Source of the DNA: Turbatrix aceti
Lineage: Eukaryota > Nematoda > Chromadorea > Rhabditida > Panagrolaimidae
Direction: 5' to 3'
Assembly (NCBI GenBank): GCA_963969345.1
Contig: OZ017767.1
Span: 5,670,739-5,734,738, forward strand
DNA: 64,000 nt
Shown: in pieces, positions 1 to 13,300 of the stretch
Position numbering within the stretch: the first letter of the stretch is position 1
Layout of the letters: every line of letters begins with the position of its first letter
Made by a program: the position numbers and the translations under genes
Notes under the pieces: generated by a model
Database searches by the model: none
What the model saw: the letters and a program-made list of their open reading frames with translations, nothing else
What the model was told of the DNA's origin: nothing

Positions 1-647
1 CTTCCCGAGCTCGGAGACCTGGCTAACAGCTTCCGCGAATTCAACCAGTGCATCCGTGCTGCGGCGCAGGCTGGAGAGCTGTGAGTTTTAACTGATCACC
101 AATTTGATATACAGCTGTTTTCCGATATTTTAGGAAAGGCGTCAAAGTCTTCGACTACGCCGAAGCCCTCAACGAACGCGATTCGTGCCATGGCTCGCTT
201 GAAGAGCGACTTTTCATGTTCCTTTCCTTCTTCGACCAAAAACTTGATTTTGATGTCCTGTATGATGACGAACGCAATGTGTTTGCCCCGACACCTCTGC
301 AGCACACAGTCGAAGTGAAGGCAGCTGATCCGGGAGACGGAGCGAGCGGCGACAACGTGGCCAACCGATTCAGCGACATTTGGAATTCTTAATGCTAATG
401 CATCATTTTTCTTTTTTTTAAGGTCACCAATGCTTTATTATTGCCTTTGGCAATTTTTGTTGTGACGATTGTCTGCATGCTTTTGTTTTCGACTTTGTTG
501 ACTGCCATAAACCCTGCATGCGTGGACGGAACTAGCATAAGGACAAAGCGATTGAAGGGGTGTTCAACAGCCAGAAAAATTGATCGGCGGTCGTTTGTAT
601 ACAAAGGAGACAGCAAACTGTTTTTTGATTTCTTTTCCGAAAAATGA
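1..647 (+). CDS. 3' end of a probable single-pass membrane protein gene (5' truncated)
   Basis: The window opens inside a coding exon. The exons that read through are 1-80, 134-356 and 423-647 (175 codons plus stop, phases consistent). Intron 81-133 is GTGAG...TTTTAG. The second intron (357-422) has a weak GTGGCC donor but a strong poly-T/AAG acceptor, and splicing it adds a hydrophobic helix (LLLPLAIFVVTIVCMLLF) and a short basic tail. If it is not spliced, the protein stops at 392 after a soluble end (RFSDIWNS). The AATAAA at 705-710, 58 nt after the later stop, favours the spliced form. The upstream part is acidic with no motif I recognise. The inferred product is a type I membrane protein with a short cytoplasmic tail. 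The family is unknown; the exon structure is moderately sure. Confidence 0.6.
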
Positions 648-704
648 ATTGCATGAATGGATAATTAATACAGTACTGCTGAATCTGACACAGAAGTGCA
701 TCAA

Positions 705-710
705 AATAAA
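705..710 (+). terminator. poly(A) signal AATAAA of the first gene
   Basis: A canonical AATAAA hexamer lies 58 nt after the stop at 647. A second AATAAA at 1029-1034 could be an alternative site. Confidence 0.5.
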
Positions 711-1313
711 ACTTCACTTTTGAATTTTTTCAGAACAATGATCGTCATTTCCCATTTGTTTTGATAATTTTATCATCAGGTGGTACCTGAATACCCTCCA
801 AGACCTACCGCAACGTTTTACTAGAGCAAACGTGCTCGAATGACGGAAAACAAAAGGATGAGCTTGAATACCTATATCAGACACCTCTTGCTACATTGCA
901 GAATTTACCTTACCCGTTAACAGTGCAAACAGATCACGAACGAATGTGCACCACCGATACGATTACACGTATATATCCATTCGGATTTCTGGTCATGGCT
1001 GACTTAAATTTTTTTCACTGTCCGGTGCAATAAAAAGTTACTGTAACAATTGTCTCATCTTGTTCGCCTTCTAAAAATTACGATTTACGTTTTTCCTTTG
1101 TTTTTATCCCATCATCATTTGATATCATTAATTTTGGTACTATAAACAATTGGTTATCTGTTTTGCATAACAAGGTGTCGGATAATGCGGATTTGTGTAA
1201 TCCCGGGCGGGCGTACGTACGCTGGATGTTTTTTGTGAGGGCGGAATTCGTGTTGGATTCAGTCTAGGTATTCAAAGACTGTATGGGACCGTCGATGGAC
1301 TCAAACTGCAGCA
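711..1313. other. intergenic region / mucin promoter
   Basis: No coding exon is supported here. The stretch must hold the 5' flank and any 5' UTR of the mucin gene. I see no clear TATA box or trans-splice acceptor close to the chosen start. Confidence 0.5.
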
Positions 1314-4300
1314 TTGCACTGTGTCACACAAAATGTAATAATGTATGCTAACATTTTCCGTGCCTGTATTTACCTATCTTTTGCCATATTTGTTGTAATT
1401 ACGTCAATGCCATGTACGATCGGAGGACACTGGAGTGAGTGGAATGAGTGGTCATTGTGCTTGCCGGATTTGGGTACCCGGACAAGGATGAGATTCTGCA
1501 TCAATCATCCCATGTACGCCCGATACGCGTGTATGGGGCTCAAAGCCAGAAACTGCACGTATGTTTGAAGCCAAGTTGCACTAATGTAAAAGTAAGTCTT
1601 CAACCACTCGCTTGCTTTTAGGGGAAGTTACATTGACGTGGAGGACTGCGGCGACAAAGCTTCGACGCAGGACGCGATCAACTTTAATTCCCGTGGATCA
1701 ACTTCGGTCTCCACAGAACCAGCAGCCACAACAGGTGCCTCGTTTGTGCTCCCCAACAAAATAAATGACACAGAATCCCTGTCGAGAAACATTAGACCGG
1801 ATTCTGAATCGGAAATTCATTTTTCTTCTGACGAATCCAATCTGACTAAAAAATTGTCTTTCGAATTGCCGGAATCTGAAGAAAAACAAGAAAACTTGAC
1901 GTTAACCACGTCAAATGATTCCACTGATTCCATTCGTCCATCGACTGTCAGACCAGATAATGTTCCTTCCGTAAACAACGTAACTAAAAGCAACGTTCCA
2001 AAAACAACTCCAACTAAGAATTCAACAAAGAGTTCATCGAAAACGAATTCTAAAGGCAAAAATGATAAGAAAGGTTCCAAGAACAGCGGAAGTTCACAGA
2101 AATCCTCAAGCAACAAAAAAGGTTCAAAGAGCGGAGGAAAAGGCAAAAATAAATCGGTGACAGAGTCCACAAAACAGTCGCCGTTGAACATTACACAAAC
2201 AACCCAACACAGATCTCCAAATGCCACAACCGTAAGTTGCTTTCACCAAAATCGTACTTTAATATCGATTTTTAAATTTAAGGAAAGTGTTCGTAATGCT
2301 AACATTTCTGAATCACTCCGCAACAATGGGACGCCAAAAAGTCGTTCAAATGACCCCACATCAACACCACGTTCTGCCATAACGCCATCATCCAAGTCTA
2401 CGTTCTTTTACGCAAGTCCGACTAACGGTTCTCTGGTTTATTCATCCCCCACTACAGCAACGGTGCCTACAATAAATTCTACGGATAGTATGTTTTTGAT
2501 CGTGATGTTGCTCAATTTAAGTAGAGCACAACATTGTTTTAGCAAACGCACATAACGGTACCGCACCATTGACCCAAACTTCGAGACCATCCGCGCCAAT
2601 GAACAGTACAACGCCAACATCAGCTGCATCGCAGCTGATCGAAATATCTAATTTGACAATGCCAACGGGAAAACCGGTGCTAAATACCCAAAGAGTAAAA
2701 CAGACGGAAACAACGTTGTCTACAATAAATTCTACGGATAGTATGTTTTTGAGCGCTATGTTATTTCGTTAAAACATAATCCATCATTGTTTTAGCCAAC
2801 GTACATAACAATACTGCACCTCTGACCCAAACTTCAAGACCAAAAAGTGCATCAGACACAAAAAGCAAAAGTAAAGGCAAAAACAAAAACAAAAATCAGA
2901 CTGAAAAATCTGGTAAAACAAAATCAATGAAGGATCCGGAAACGCGAAGCACTGTTACTTTTCCCCAGGCAAGACGAAGTAAGTGTAATGATTTTGGTGC
3001 CTTACAAAATAGACCAATCAGTGCTTACAGATACTATTTCGGCAGCACAACCGGCACAATCTGAGGCGTTAAACTTCACAACCTTGTCGACTGGTCAACA
3101 TCCTAGTACTCGGCAATCAACTGTTAGTTTCCTTTTCATTCCACACCAAAATTATGCGGGCTGTTACACATTTCAGAACCCAATATCAAACCAAACAACG
3201 CTGTCCCATCTGCTTACAACTTCGAGAGCAACTACACATATTTTGACGACCAATCAACCCAATGTTCTCAACGACACGCACTCCGAGCAACACAACAACA
3301 ATACAAGTTCGATACCGAACACGATCTCGAAAAAGCCGGAAGACAATATCACGGAATCTCACACGGTTTCAACCATGGCAACGACCCCAACGAAAAAGGG
3401 AAAGAAGAATTCGAAGAAAAACAAGAATCCTAAAAGCACCAAACCTAAGCCATCAAAAGCTTCCAATCCGCCGAAAAAAAGCAAAACGAAACCGACAAAA
3501 TTACCAAAAACTACTAAAACAAAATCTACTAAATTGCCAAAAACGAAGAAAACAAAACCTCCGAAAAAACAAAAAAGCAATGGCTCAAAATCGAAAACAA
3601 CAAAAACACAAATATCAACAACGAGAGGTTTGGCATTGTTTTTTGAAACTTTTATAACTGAACAGGTAATGAACATTCCAGGTGCAAATTCTTCTGTAAT
3701 TCAAACAATGCATCCTGGCAACGGTACAACGGGGACAACACGGAATACGTTTATTCCATCCATCAACAGTACAACGTCTGGTGATTTTCGAGCTTCGGCT
3801 GAAACTACAATGACTACAGTTAAAACTACGGTATGCCAAAGGTTTAATGAAAAACACATGAACAATTAACATTTTAGCACGGCAACGTTACAAGCTCGAT
3901 TCCAAGCAGTGCATCATCGCAAACAGGATCGCTACCTATTGAAACATCTAATTTGACAATGCCAACAGGAAAACCGGTACTGTATACCCAGCGATCAAAT
4001 CAATCGAACCAAACTTTGTTGGCCACAACCGTTAATTCAAGTGGATCAGCAACGGCAGATTTTACAACACCGAAGTCGACGAAAGGTAAGACCCCAAAAA
4101 ATTCCAAGTTGCCAAAGACAAAGAAAACCAAAGCCACGAAGCCACCCAAAACTACGAAAGCTAAAGTATCCAAGCCACCGAAAACAAAAGGCGGTAAAAA
4201 GTCAAAGAAAGACCGAACGAAAAAGATGCCCATGACTTCAAATTCAACAGGAGTGAATAAAACAGATGCTCATACAACTAGACAAAAACTGCCCGATCCG

Positions 4301-7300
4301 TTTGGTACCCCCCAATCTAATTCAACTACGCCGGCAAATTTGTTGACGTCAAGCGTGCGTGCAACTACACCTAAAGTTAGTTCTACGTCAATAACAGAGC
4401 GGCAACAAAGTGCATCGTCTTTCGCATCACATTTGTCTTCGGCTACAACGAGAAACACAAGTAACCCAACTTCGACGGCGTCGCACGTGCCTACGACAGC
4501 ATCGTCCCATTTATCTGCCACAAGTAGAGTTTCAACACCGAGCTCGACATCAGTCACAGGTCCTGGAAATGCATCGAGCCCAGCCTCACCATTTACGTGG
4601 ACGTTGACGAGCAGCTATGGTAACGCAACGAATTCATTAGCAAGATCTACACAGTTGAATCAGATGCCAAATTCTACTACTATCCCCAATACTTCTCAAA
4701 CCAGGCACTTGACTACTTTACCAAACATAGAAATTGGACCGACTGTATTGACTGCTACACATTCAAGTACACCTTTGCAAACTACAAAATCATCAAGAAC
4801 TACCAAAATTAAATCAACAAAACAGCCAAAAACAAAGGCATCCAAACTGCCGAAGAAAGGCAAAACTATAGCATCCAAATCACCAAGAACTACAAAAACA
4901 AGGGCTTCAAAGCCACCGAAAACTACAAAAACTAAAGTTTCCAAGCCACCGAAAACAAAAGACGGTAAAAAATCAAAAAAAGATCAAACGAAAAAGATGC
5001 CCGAGGCTTCAAATTCAACGGGAGTGAATAAAACGGATGCTCATACAACAAGGCAAAAACTGCCCGATCCTTTTGGTACCCCCCAATCTAATTCAACTAC
5101 ACCGGCAAATTTGTTGACGTCGATAGTGCGTGCGACTACGCCTAAAGTCAGTTCTACGCCAACAACAAAGCGACAACAGCCTCCGACTGCATTGTCTGTC
5201 GTATCACACTCGTCATCGGCTACAACGAGAAACACAAGTAACCCAACGTCGACGACGTCGCACGTGCCTACGACAACATCGTCTCATTTACCTGCCACAA
5301 GTAGAGTTTCAACACATCAGACAAGCTCGACATCAGTCACAGGTTCTGGAAATGCTTCAACCCCAGCCTCACCATTTACGTGGACGTCGACAAACAGCTA
5401 CGGGAACACAACTAATTCATTAACTAGATCCACACAATTGCATCAGATGCCAAATTCTACTACTACCCTAAATACTTCTCAAAGCAGTCACCTGTCTACT
5501 TTACCGAACGCAGGAATTAGACCGACTGTTTTGACTACAACACATTCAAGTGTACCCCTGCAAACTACAAAATCATCAAGAACTACCAAAATTAAATCAA
5601 CAAAACAGCCAAAAACAAAGTCATCCAAACTGCCGAAGAAAGGCAAAACTAAAGCATCCAAATCACCAAAAACTACAAAAACTAAAGTTTCAAAGCCACC
5701 GAAAACAAAAAGCAGTAGAAAATCAAATAAAGATCAAACGAAAAAAATGCCAGTTACTTCAAATTCATCAGGAGTGAATAAAACGAATGCTCAAACAACA
5801 AGGCAAAAACTGCCAGATCCGTTTGGTACTTCCCAATCTAATTCAACTACGCCGGCAAATTTGTTGACGTCGAGCGTACGTGTGACTTCACCTAAAGTCA
5901 GTTCTACGTCAATAACAGAGCGACAACAGACTCCGACTGCATCGTCTGTCGTATCACACTCGTCTTCGGCTACAACGAGAAACACAAGTAACCCAACGTC
6001 GACGACGTCGCACGTGCCTACGACAACATCGTCTCATTTACCTGTCACAACAGAGCAACAAAGTGTAGTTTCAACGCATCAGACGAGCTCGACATCAGCC
6101 ACAGGTCCTGGAAATGCATCGAGTACGGCTTTACCATTTACATGGACGTTGACAAGCAGCTACCGGAATACAACTAATTCATTAACTGGATCCACGCAGT
6201 TGCATCAGATGCCAAATTCTACTACTACCTCAAATACTTCTCAAACCAGACACTTGACTACTTTACCAAATGCAGAAGTTGGTCCGACTGTTTTTACTAC
6301 GACACATTCAAGTACACCCTTGCAAACTACAAAATCATCAAGAACTACTAAAATTAAATCAACAAAACAGCCAAAAGCAAAGGCATCCAAACTGCCGAAG
6401 AAAGGCAAAACTAAAGCATCGAAACCACCAAAAACGACCAAAACCAAATCGACAAAGCTGCCAAAAACTAAAGGCACCAAAAAACCAAAGAAAGGTCAAA
6501 AGACCAGTTTCCCGAATTCAACACCCAAAAGTTTTTCCACAAATCATTCTACAAGTTCAGAGTTGACCACTGCAAACATTTCCACGGTTTCGTTGCATTT
6601 GACATCGACGTCATCAACCAATCACAGAAACATTACTGATCTGTTAACAACGTCCGCAACGACGCACTCACTCTTGACGTCACCAACTGTCGGTCATACC
6701 TCGTCTTCACCTGCACAAAGAATTAACACTACCGAAAACAGCAGTTCAACAAAAGCATCAATGTCAGCGACAAGTTTAAATCCAACATTTTCGCACACCG
6801 TACATGCGTTGACGTCAAAAAAGCCGGAGGACAATATCAGTGAATCTCATACGGTTTCAACTACGGTATTACCTACAACGAAAAAAGGAAAAAAGAATAA
6901 AAAGAAAGGCAAGACCCAAAGTACCAAAATTAAGCCATCAAAAGCTTCCAAACCGCCAAAAAAAAGCAAAACAAAGCCGACGAAATTACCAAAAACTACT
7001 AAAACAAAGCCTACAAAATTACCAAAAACTACTAAAACGAAACCAACAAAAAAACAAAAAAACAAGCGTACAAAATCGACAGACTCACAAACGCGAAAAA
7101 CAACATTTATGGGTTCGGCATTCACTGAAATTCGAAACACTTATAAATATAACTTGACTGATGACAATTTTTCAGGTGTACATTCTTCTGCAACTCCAAC
7201 AATGCATCATGGCAACACCACAGGTTCAGCGACGACGACTGCGACAACTACTAACAAAAACACATTCATGTCGTCAATTACTGAAACTACAAGGGCTACA

Positions 7301-10300
7301 GTACTTTTAAACACGACGACTACCGGGAGTAGAACAACGGTACGGAAGCGCTTTTATGATTCAGGCATAATCTTGTAGTATTACAGCAATCCAACATCTC
7401 AAACAGTAATACAACACTTTCAAAAAGTAGTTATCGAACTAAAAAACAAAAGCAAACGAAGCCAACAATTACGCCAGGTAGGTAAAAATTTTGAAACTGA
7501 ATTCACACAGTTCAAAACTTTTAGGTTCTATCTTAAAATCGAATTCAACATATAGAAGAAACACCACGCCAACATCAACTCTGTCAAGTACTAATTTTAA
7601 CACTAAATCGACGAAATCAGTGTCTACACCAGCACCGGGATTTATAGGTACATCTACAGCGACAACGATAACGACACCACAAACAGGCACTACGTCTAAC
7701 ATTGGACATCTTTCGTCAACGAGTGCAACTACGACGCCAACGACCACAAAGTCTAGTACTGAGCATACATCTGCAAGAACTGGAATTACGACGCCAGCGT
7801 CAACAACCGGGTCTAGGTCGTTGAGAACCGATACTACGACGCTAACAACAACGGCGTCTAGGACTGGGTCTACATCGACGATAAATGGAACTACGTCGGC
7901 AACAACAACGGCAACCACGACTGGGTCTACGTCGTCGAGAACTGGTACAACGTCGGCAACAACAAGGGCGTCCAGTACTGCGCATACCTCTGCAAGAACT
8001 GGAATTATAGAGCCATCGACCACAGCTTCTAGGACTGGGTCTCCGTCGTCGAGAACCGGAACTACAACACCAACAACAACGGCGTCTAGGACTGGGTCTC
8101 CGTCGTCAAGAACTAGTACAATGTCGGCAACAACAACGGCGTCTAGGACTGGGTCTACATCGACGATAAATGGAACTACGTCGGCAACAACAACGGCAAC
8201 CACGACTGGGTCTACGTCGTCAAGAACTGGCACAACGTCGGCAACAACAAGGGCGTCCAGTACTGCGCATACCTCTGCAAGAACTGGAATTACGACGCCA
8301 TCGCCCCCAGCTTCTAGGACTGGGTCTCCGTCGTCGAGAACCGGAACTACAACGCCAACAACAACGGCGTCTAGGACTGGATCTGCGTCGTCGAGAACCG
8401 GTACTGCTACGCCAACAACAAAGGTGTCTAGTACTGCACCTACTTCGTCAAGAACTAGTACAACGCCAACAGTAACGGCGTCTAGAACTGGACATACTTC
8501 GTCAAGGGCGGCAACTACGACATCAACGACCACAAAGTCTAGTACGGGGCTAACATCTGCAAGAACTGGAATTATAGAGCCATCGACCACAGCGTCTAGG
8601 ACTGGACCTGCTTCGTCTAGAACCGGAACTACATCGCCAACAACAAAAGCTTCTACTGGACATATTTCGTCAGGAACGGCAACTACGACTCCAACGATCA
8701 CAAAGTCAAGTACTGAGCATACATCCGCAAAAACTGGAATTACAACACCATCGACCACAGCGTCTAGGACTGGGTCTACGTCGTCGAACACCGTAACTAC
8801 GACGCCAACAACAACGGCGTTCAATACTAGACATACATTGACAGAAACTGGTACAACGTCGCGAACAACAACGTCAACCACGACTGGGTCAACGTCGTCG
8901 AGAACTGGTACAACGTCGGCAACAACAACAGCGTCCAGTACTGAGCATACATCTGCAAGAACTGCAATTACAACGCCATCGAACACTGGGACTACGTCGT
9001 TAAGAACCGGAACTACATCGCCAACAAGAACGGCGTCTAGAACTGCATCTACGTCCTCAACAACAGTGACCAAAGCGTCGACATCGACGCCAACGATTAC
9101 GGCAACGAAAACATCTACTTTGACGCCAATCACTGCTACACCGACAACAACTGCAACCAGAACTACGGCGACATCAACGGCAACCACCACATCCTCGTCG
9201 TCAAAAACTACAACGCCAACGAATACAAACTCTAGCACTGGGTCTACGTCGTCCAGAACAGGAACTACATCGCCAACAACAACGGCTTCTAGTACTGGAC
9301 ATACTTCGTCAAGAACGGCAACTACGACTCCAACGACCACAAAGTCTAGTACTGAGCATACATCTGCAAGAACTGGAATTACGATACCATCGACAACAGT
9401 GTCGACGACTGGAACTAGGTCGTCGAGAACCGAGACTACGACGCCAACAACAACGGCGTCTAAGACTGGATCTGCGTCCTCAATGACTATAACTACAACA
9501 CCGACAACGACAGTGACAAAAGGGTCGACATCGACGACAATGATTACTGCGACATCAACGGCACCCAAGACATCCACATCGACGTCAACCAGTGCAACGA
9601 CAAAAACGGCATTGACAACACCGACAACAACGACATCCAGAACGTCGGCATCGACTTCAGTGACTACAGCGACATCAACGGCAACTAGAACATCCACGTC
9701 AGCGCCAACATCCACGGCAACCAAGACATTTACGTCGACGCCAACGACAACCACGGCAACAGGAACATCCACATCGACGCCTACCACTGCGACTTCCTCT
9801 AGAACATCGACTGTTACACCGTCAACAACGGTGCCCAGAACTACGGCAACATCAACGGCAACCAAGACATCAACTTTGTCGCCAACGACAACGACAACCG
9901 CGGCAACTAGGACATCCACCGTGACGCCAACAACATCGACAACCAAAACATCCAGGCCTACCACTGCAACTTCTTCGACTGTGACACCGACAACAACGGT
10001 GCCCAGAAGTATGGAGACATCCACGGCTACCAAAACATCAAATTCGACGCCAACGATTACGCCAACAACCAAAACATCTACATTCACGTCGACCAGTGCA
10101 ACGACAAAAACGGCATCCGGAACATCGACTGTTACATCGTCAACAACGGTGCCCAGAACTACGGCGACATCAACGGCAACCAAGACATCGACTTTGTCGC
10201 CAACGACAACGACAACCGCGGCAACTAGGACATCCACCGTGACGCCAACAACATCGGCAACAAGAACAATGACGTCCACGCCTACCACTGCGACTTCATC

Positions 10301-13300
10301 CAGATCATCCACTGCTACACCGACAACAACGATATCCAGAACGTCGGCATCGACGTCAGTGACAACGGCGACATCAACGGCAACTAGAACATCCACGTCA
10401 GCGCCAACATCCACGGCAACCAAGACATCTACGTCGACGCCAACGACAACCACGGCAACTAGAACATCAACATTAACTCCGACCACTGCATCGGCAACAG
10501 GAACATCCACATCGACGCCTACAACTGCGACTTCCTCTAGAACGTCGACTGTTACACCGTCAACAACGGTGCCCAGAACTACGGCAACATCAACGGCAAC
10601 CAAGACATCGACTTTGTCGCCAACGACAACGACAACCGCGGCAACTAGGACATCCACCGTGACGCCAACAACATCGGCAATAAGAACAATGACGTCAACG
10701 CCTACCACTGCGACTTCATCCAGATCATCCACTGCTACACCGACAACAACGATATCCAGAACGTCGGCATCGACGTCAGTGACTACGGCGACATCAACGG
10801 CAACCAAAACATCTACGTCGACGCCAACGACAACCACGGCAACTAGGACTTCCACCGTGACGCCAACAACATCGACAACCAAAACATCCAGGCCTACCAC
10901 TGCAACTTCTTCTACTGTGACACAGACAACAACGGTGCCCAGAAGTATGTGGACATCCACGACTACCAAAACATCAAATTTGACGCCAACGATTACGCCA
11001 ACAACCAAAACATCAACATTGACGTCGACCAGTACAACGACAAAAACGGCATCCGGAACATCGACTGTGACACCGACAACAACGATGTCTAGAACGTCGG
11101 CTTCAACGTCAGTGACTACGGCGCCAATAACCACGGCAACCAAGACATCTACCTTGATGCCAACGACAACCGCGGCAACAAGAACAATGACGTCGACGCT
11201 AACCACTGCGACTTCATCCAGATCATCCACTGCTACACCGACAACAATGGCAACCAAAACTACGGCGACATCAACGACAACCAAGACATCGACTTTGTCA
11301 CCAACGATTACGCTAACAACCAAAACATCTACGCCAACGACAACCGCGGCAACTAGGACATCCACATCAACGCCAACGATTACGGCAACGAAAACATCTA
11401 CATTGACGCCGACCACTGCGATTTCATCAAGATCATCCCCTGCTACACCGACATCACCGGCAACCAGAACATCTACGTCGACGCCAACGACAACCACGGC
11501 AACTAGGACATCAACATTAACTCCGACCACTGCACCGGCAAAAGGAACATCCACATCGCCGCCTACAACTGCGACTTCATCTAGAGCATCAACTGTGACA
11601 CCGACAACAACGGGGCCCAGAACTACGGCGACATCAACGTCAGTGACTACGGCGACGTCGAGAACCGGAACTACGGCGACATCAACGGCAACCAGAACAT
11701 TCACGTCGGCGCCAACGACTACGGCAACCAGAACATCCACATCGACGCCTACAACTGCGACTTCATCCAGATCATCCACTGCTACACCGACAACAACGAT
11801 GCCCAGAACGTCGGCATCGACGTCAGTGACTACGGCGACATCAACGGAAACCAGAACATCAACGTCGGCGCCAACGACAACCACGGCAACTAGGACTATC
11901 ACCGTGACGCCAACAACATCGGCGACAAGAACAATGACGTCGACGCTAACCACTGCGACTTCATCCAGATCATCCACTGCTACACCGATAACAACGGCAA
12001 CCAGAACTACGGCGACATCAACGGCAACCACCACATCCTCGTCGTCAAAAACTACAACGCCAACGAATACAAACTCTAGCACTGGGTCTACGTCGTCCAG
12101 AACAGGAACTACATCGCCAACAACAACGGCTTCTAGTACTGGACATACTTCGTCAAGAACGGCAACTACGACTCCAACGACCACAAAGTCTAGTACTGAG
12201 CATACATCTGCAAGAACTGGAATTACGATACCATCGACAACAGTGTCGACGACTGGAACTAGGTCGTCGAGAACCGAGACTACGACGCCAACAACAACGG
12301 CGTCTAAGACTGGATCTGCGTCCTCAATGACTATAACTACAACACCGACAACGACAGTGACAAAAGGGTCGACATCGACGACAATGATTACTGCGACATC
12401 AACGGCACCCAAGACATCCACATCGACGTCAACCAGTGCAACGACAAAAACGGCATTGACAACACCGACAACAACGACATCCAGAACGTCGGCATCGACT
12501 TCAGTGACTACAGCGACATCAACGGCAACTAGAACATCCACGTCAGCGCCAACATCCACGGCAACCAAGACATTTACGTCGACGCCAACGACAACCACGG
12601 CAACAGGAACATCCACATCGACGCCTACCACTGCGACTTCCTCTAGAACATCGACTGTTACACCGTCAACAACGGTGCCCAGAACTACGGCAACATCAAC
12701 GGCAACCAAGACATCAACTTTGTCGCCAACGACAACGACAACCGCGGCAACTAGGACATCCACCGTGACGCCAACAACATCGGCAATAAGAACAATGACG
12801 TCAACGCCTACCACTGCAACTTCTTCGACTGTGACACCGACAACAACGGTGCCCAGAAGTATGGAGACATCCACGGCTACCAAAACATCAAATTCGACGC
12901 CAACGATTACGCCAACAACCAAAACATCTACATTCACGTCGACCAGTGCAACGACAAAAACGGCATCCGGAACATCGACTGTTACATCGTCAACAACGGT
13001 GCCCAGAACTACGGCGACATCAACGGCAACCAAGACATCGACTTTGTCGCCAACGACAACGACAACCGCGGCAACTAGGACATCCACCGTGACGCCAACA
13101 ACATCGGCAACAAGAACAATGACGTCCACGCCTACCACTGCGACTTCATCCAGATCATCCACTGCTACACCGACAACAACGATATCCAGAACGTCGGCAT
13201 CGACGTCAGTGACAACGGCGACATCAACGGCAACTAGAACATCCACGTCAGCGCCAACATCCACGGCAACCAAGACATCTACGTCGACGCCAACGACAAC

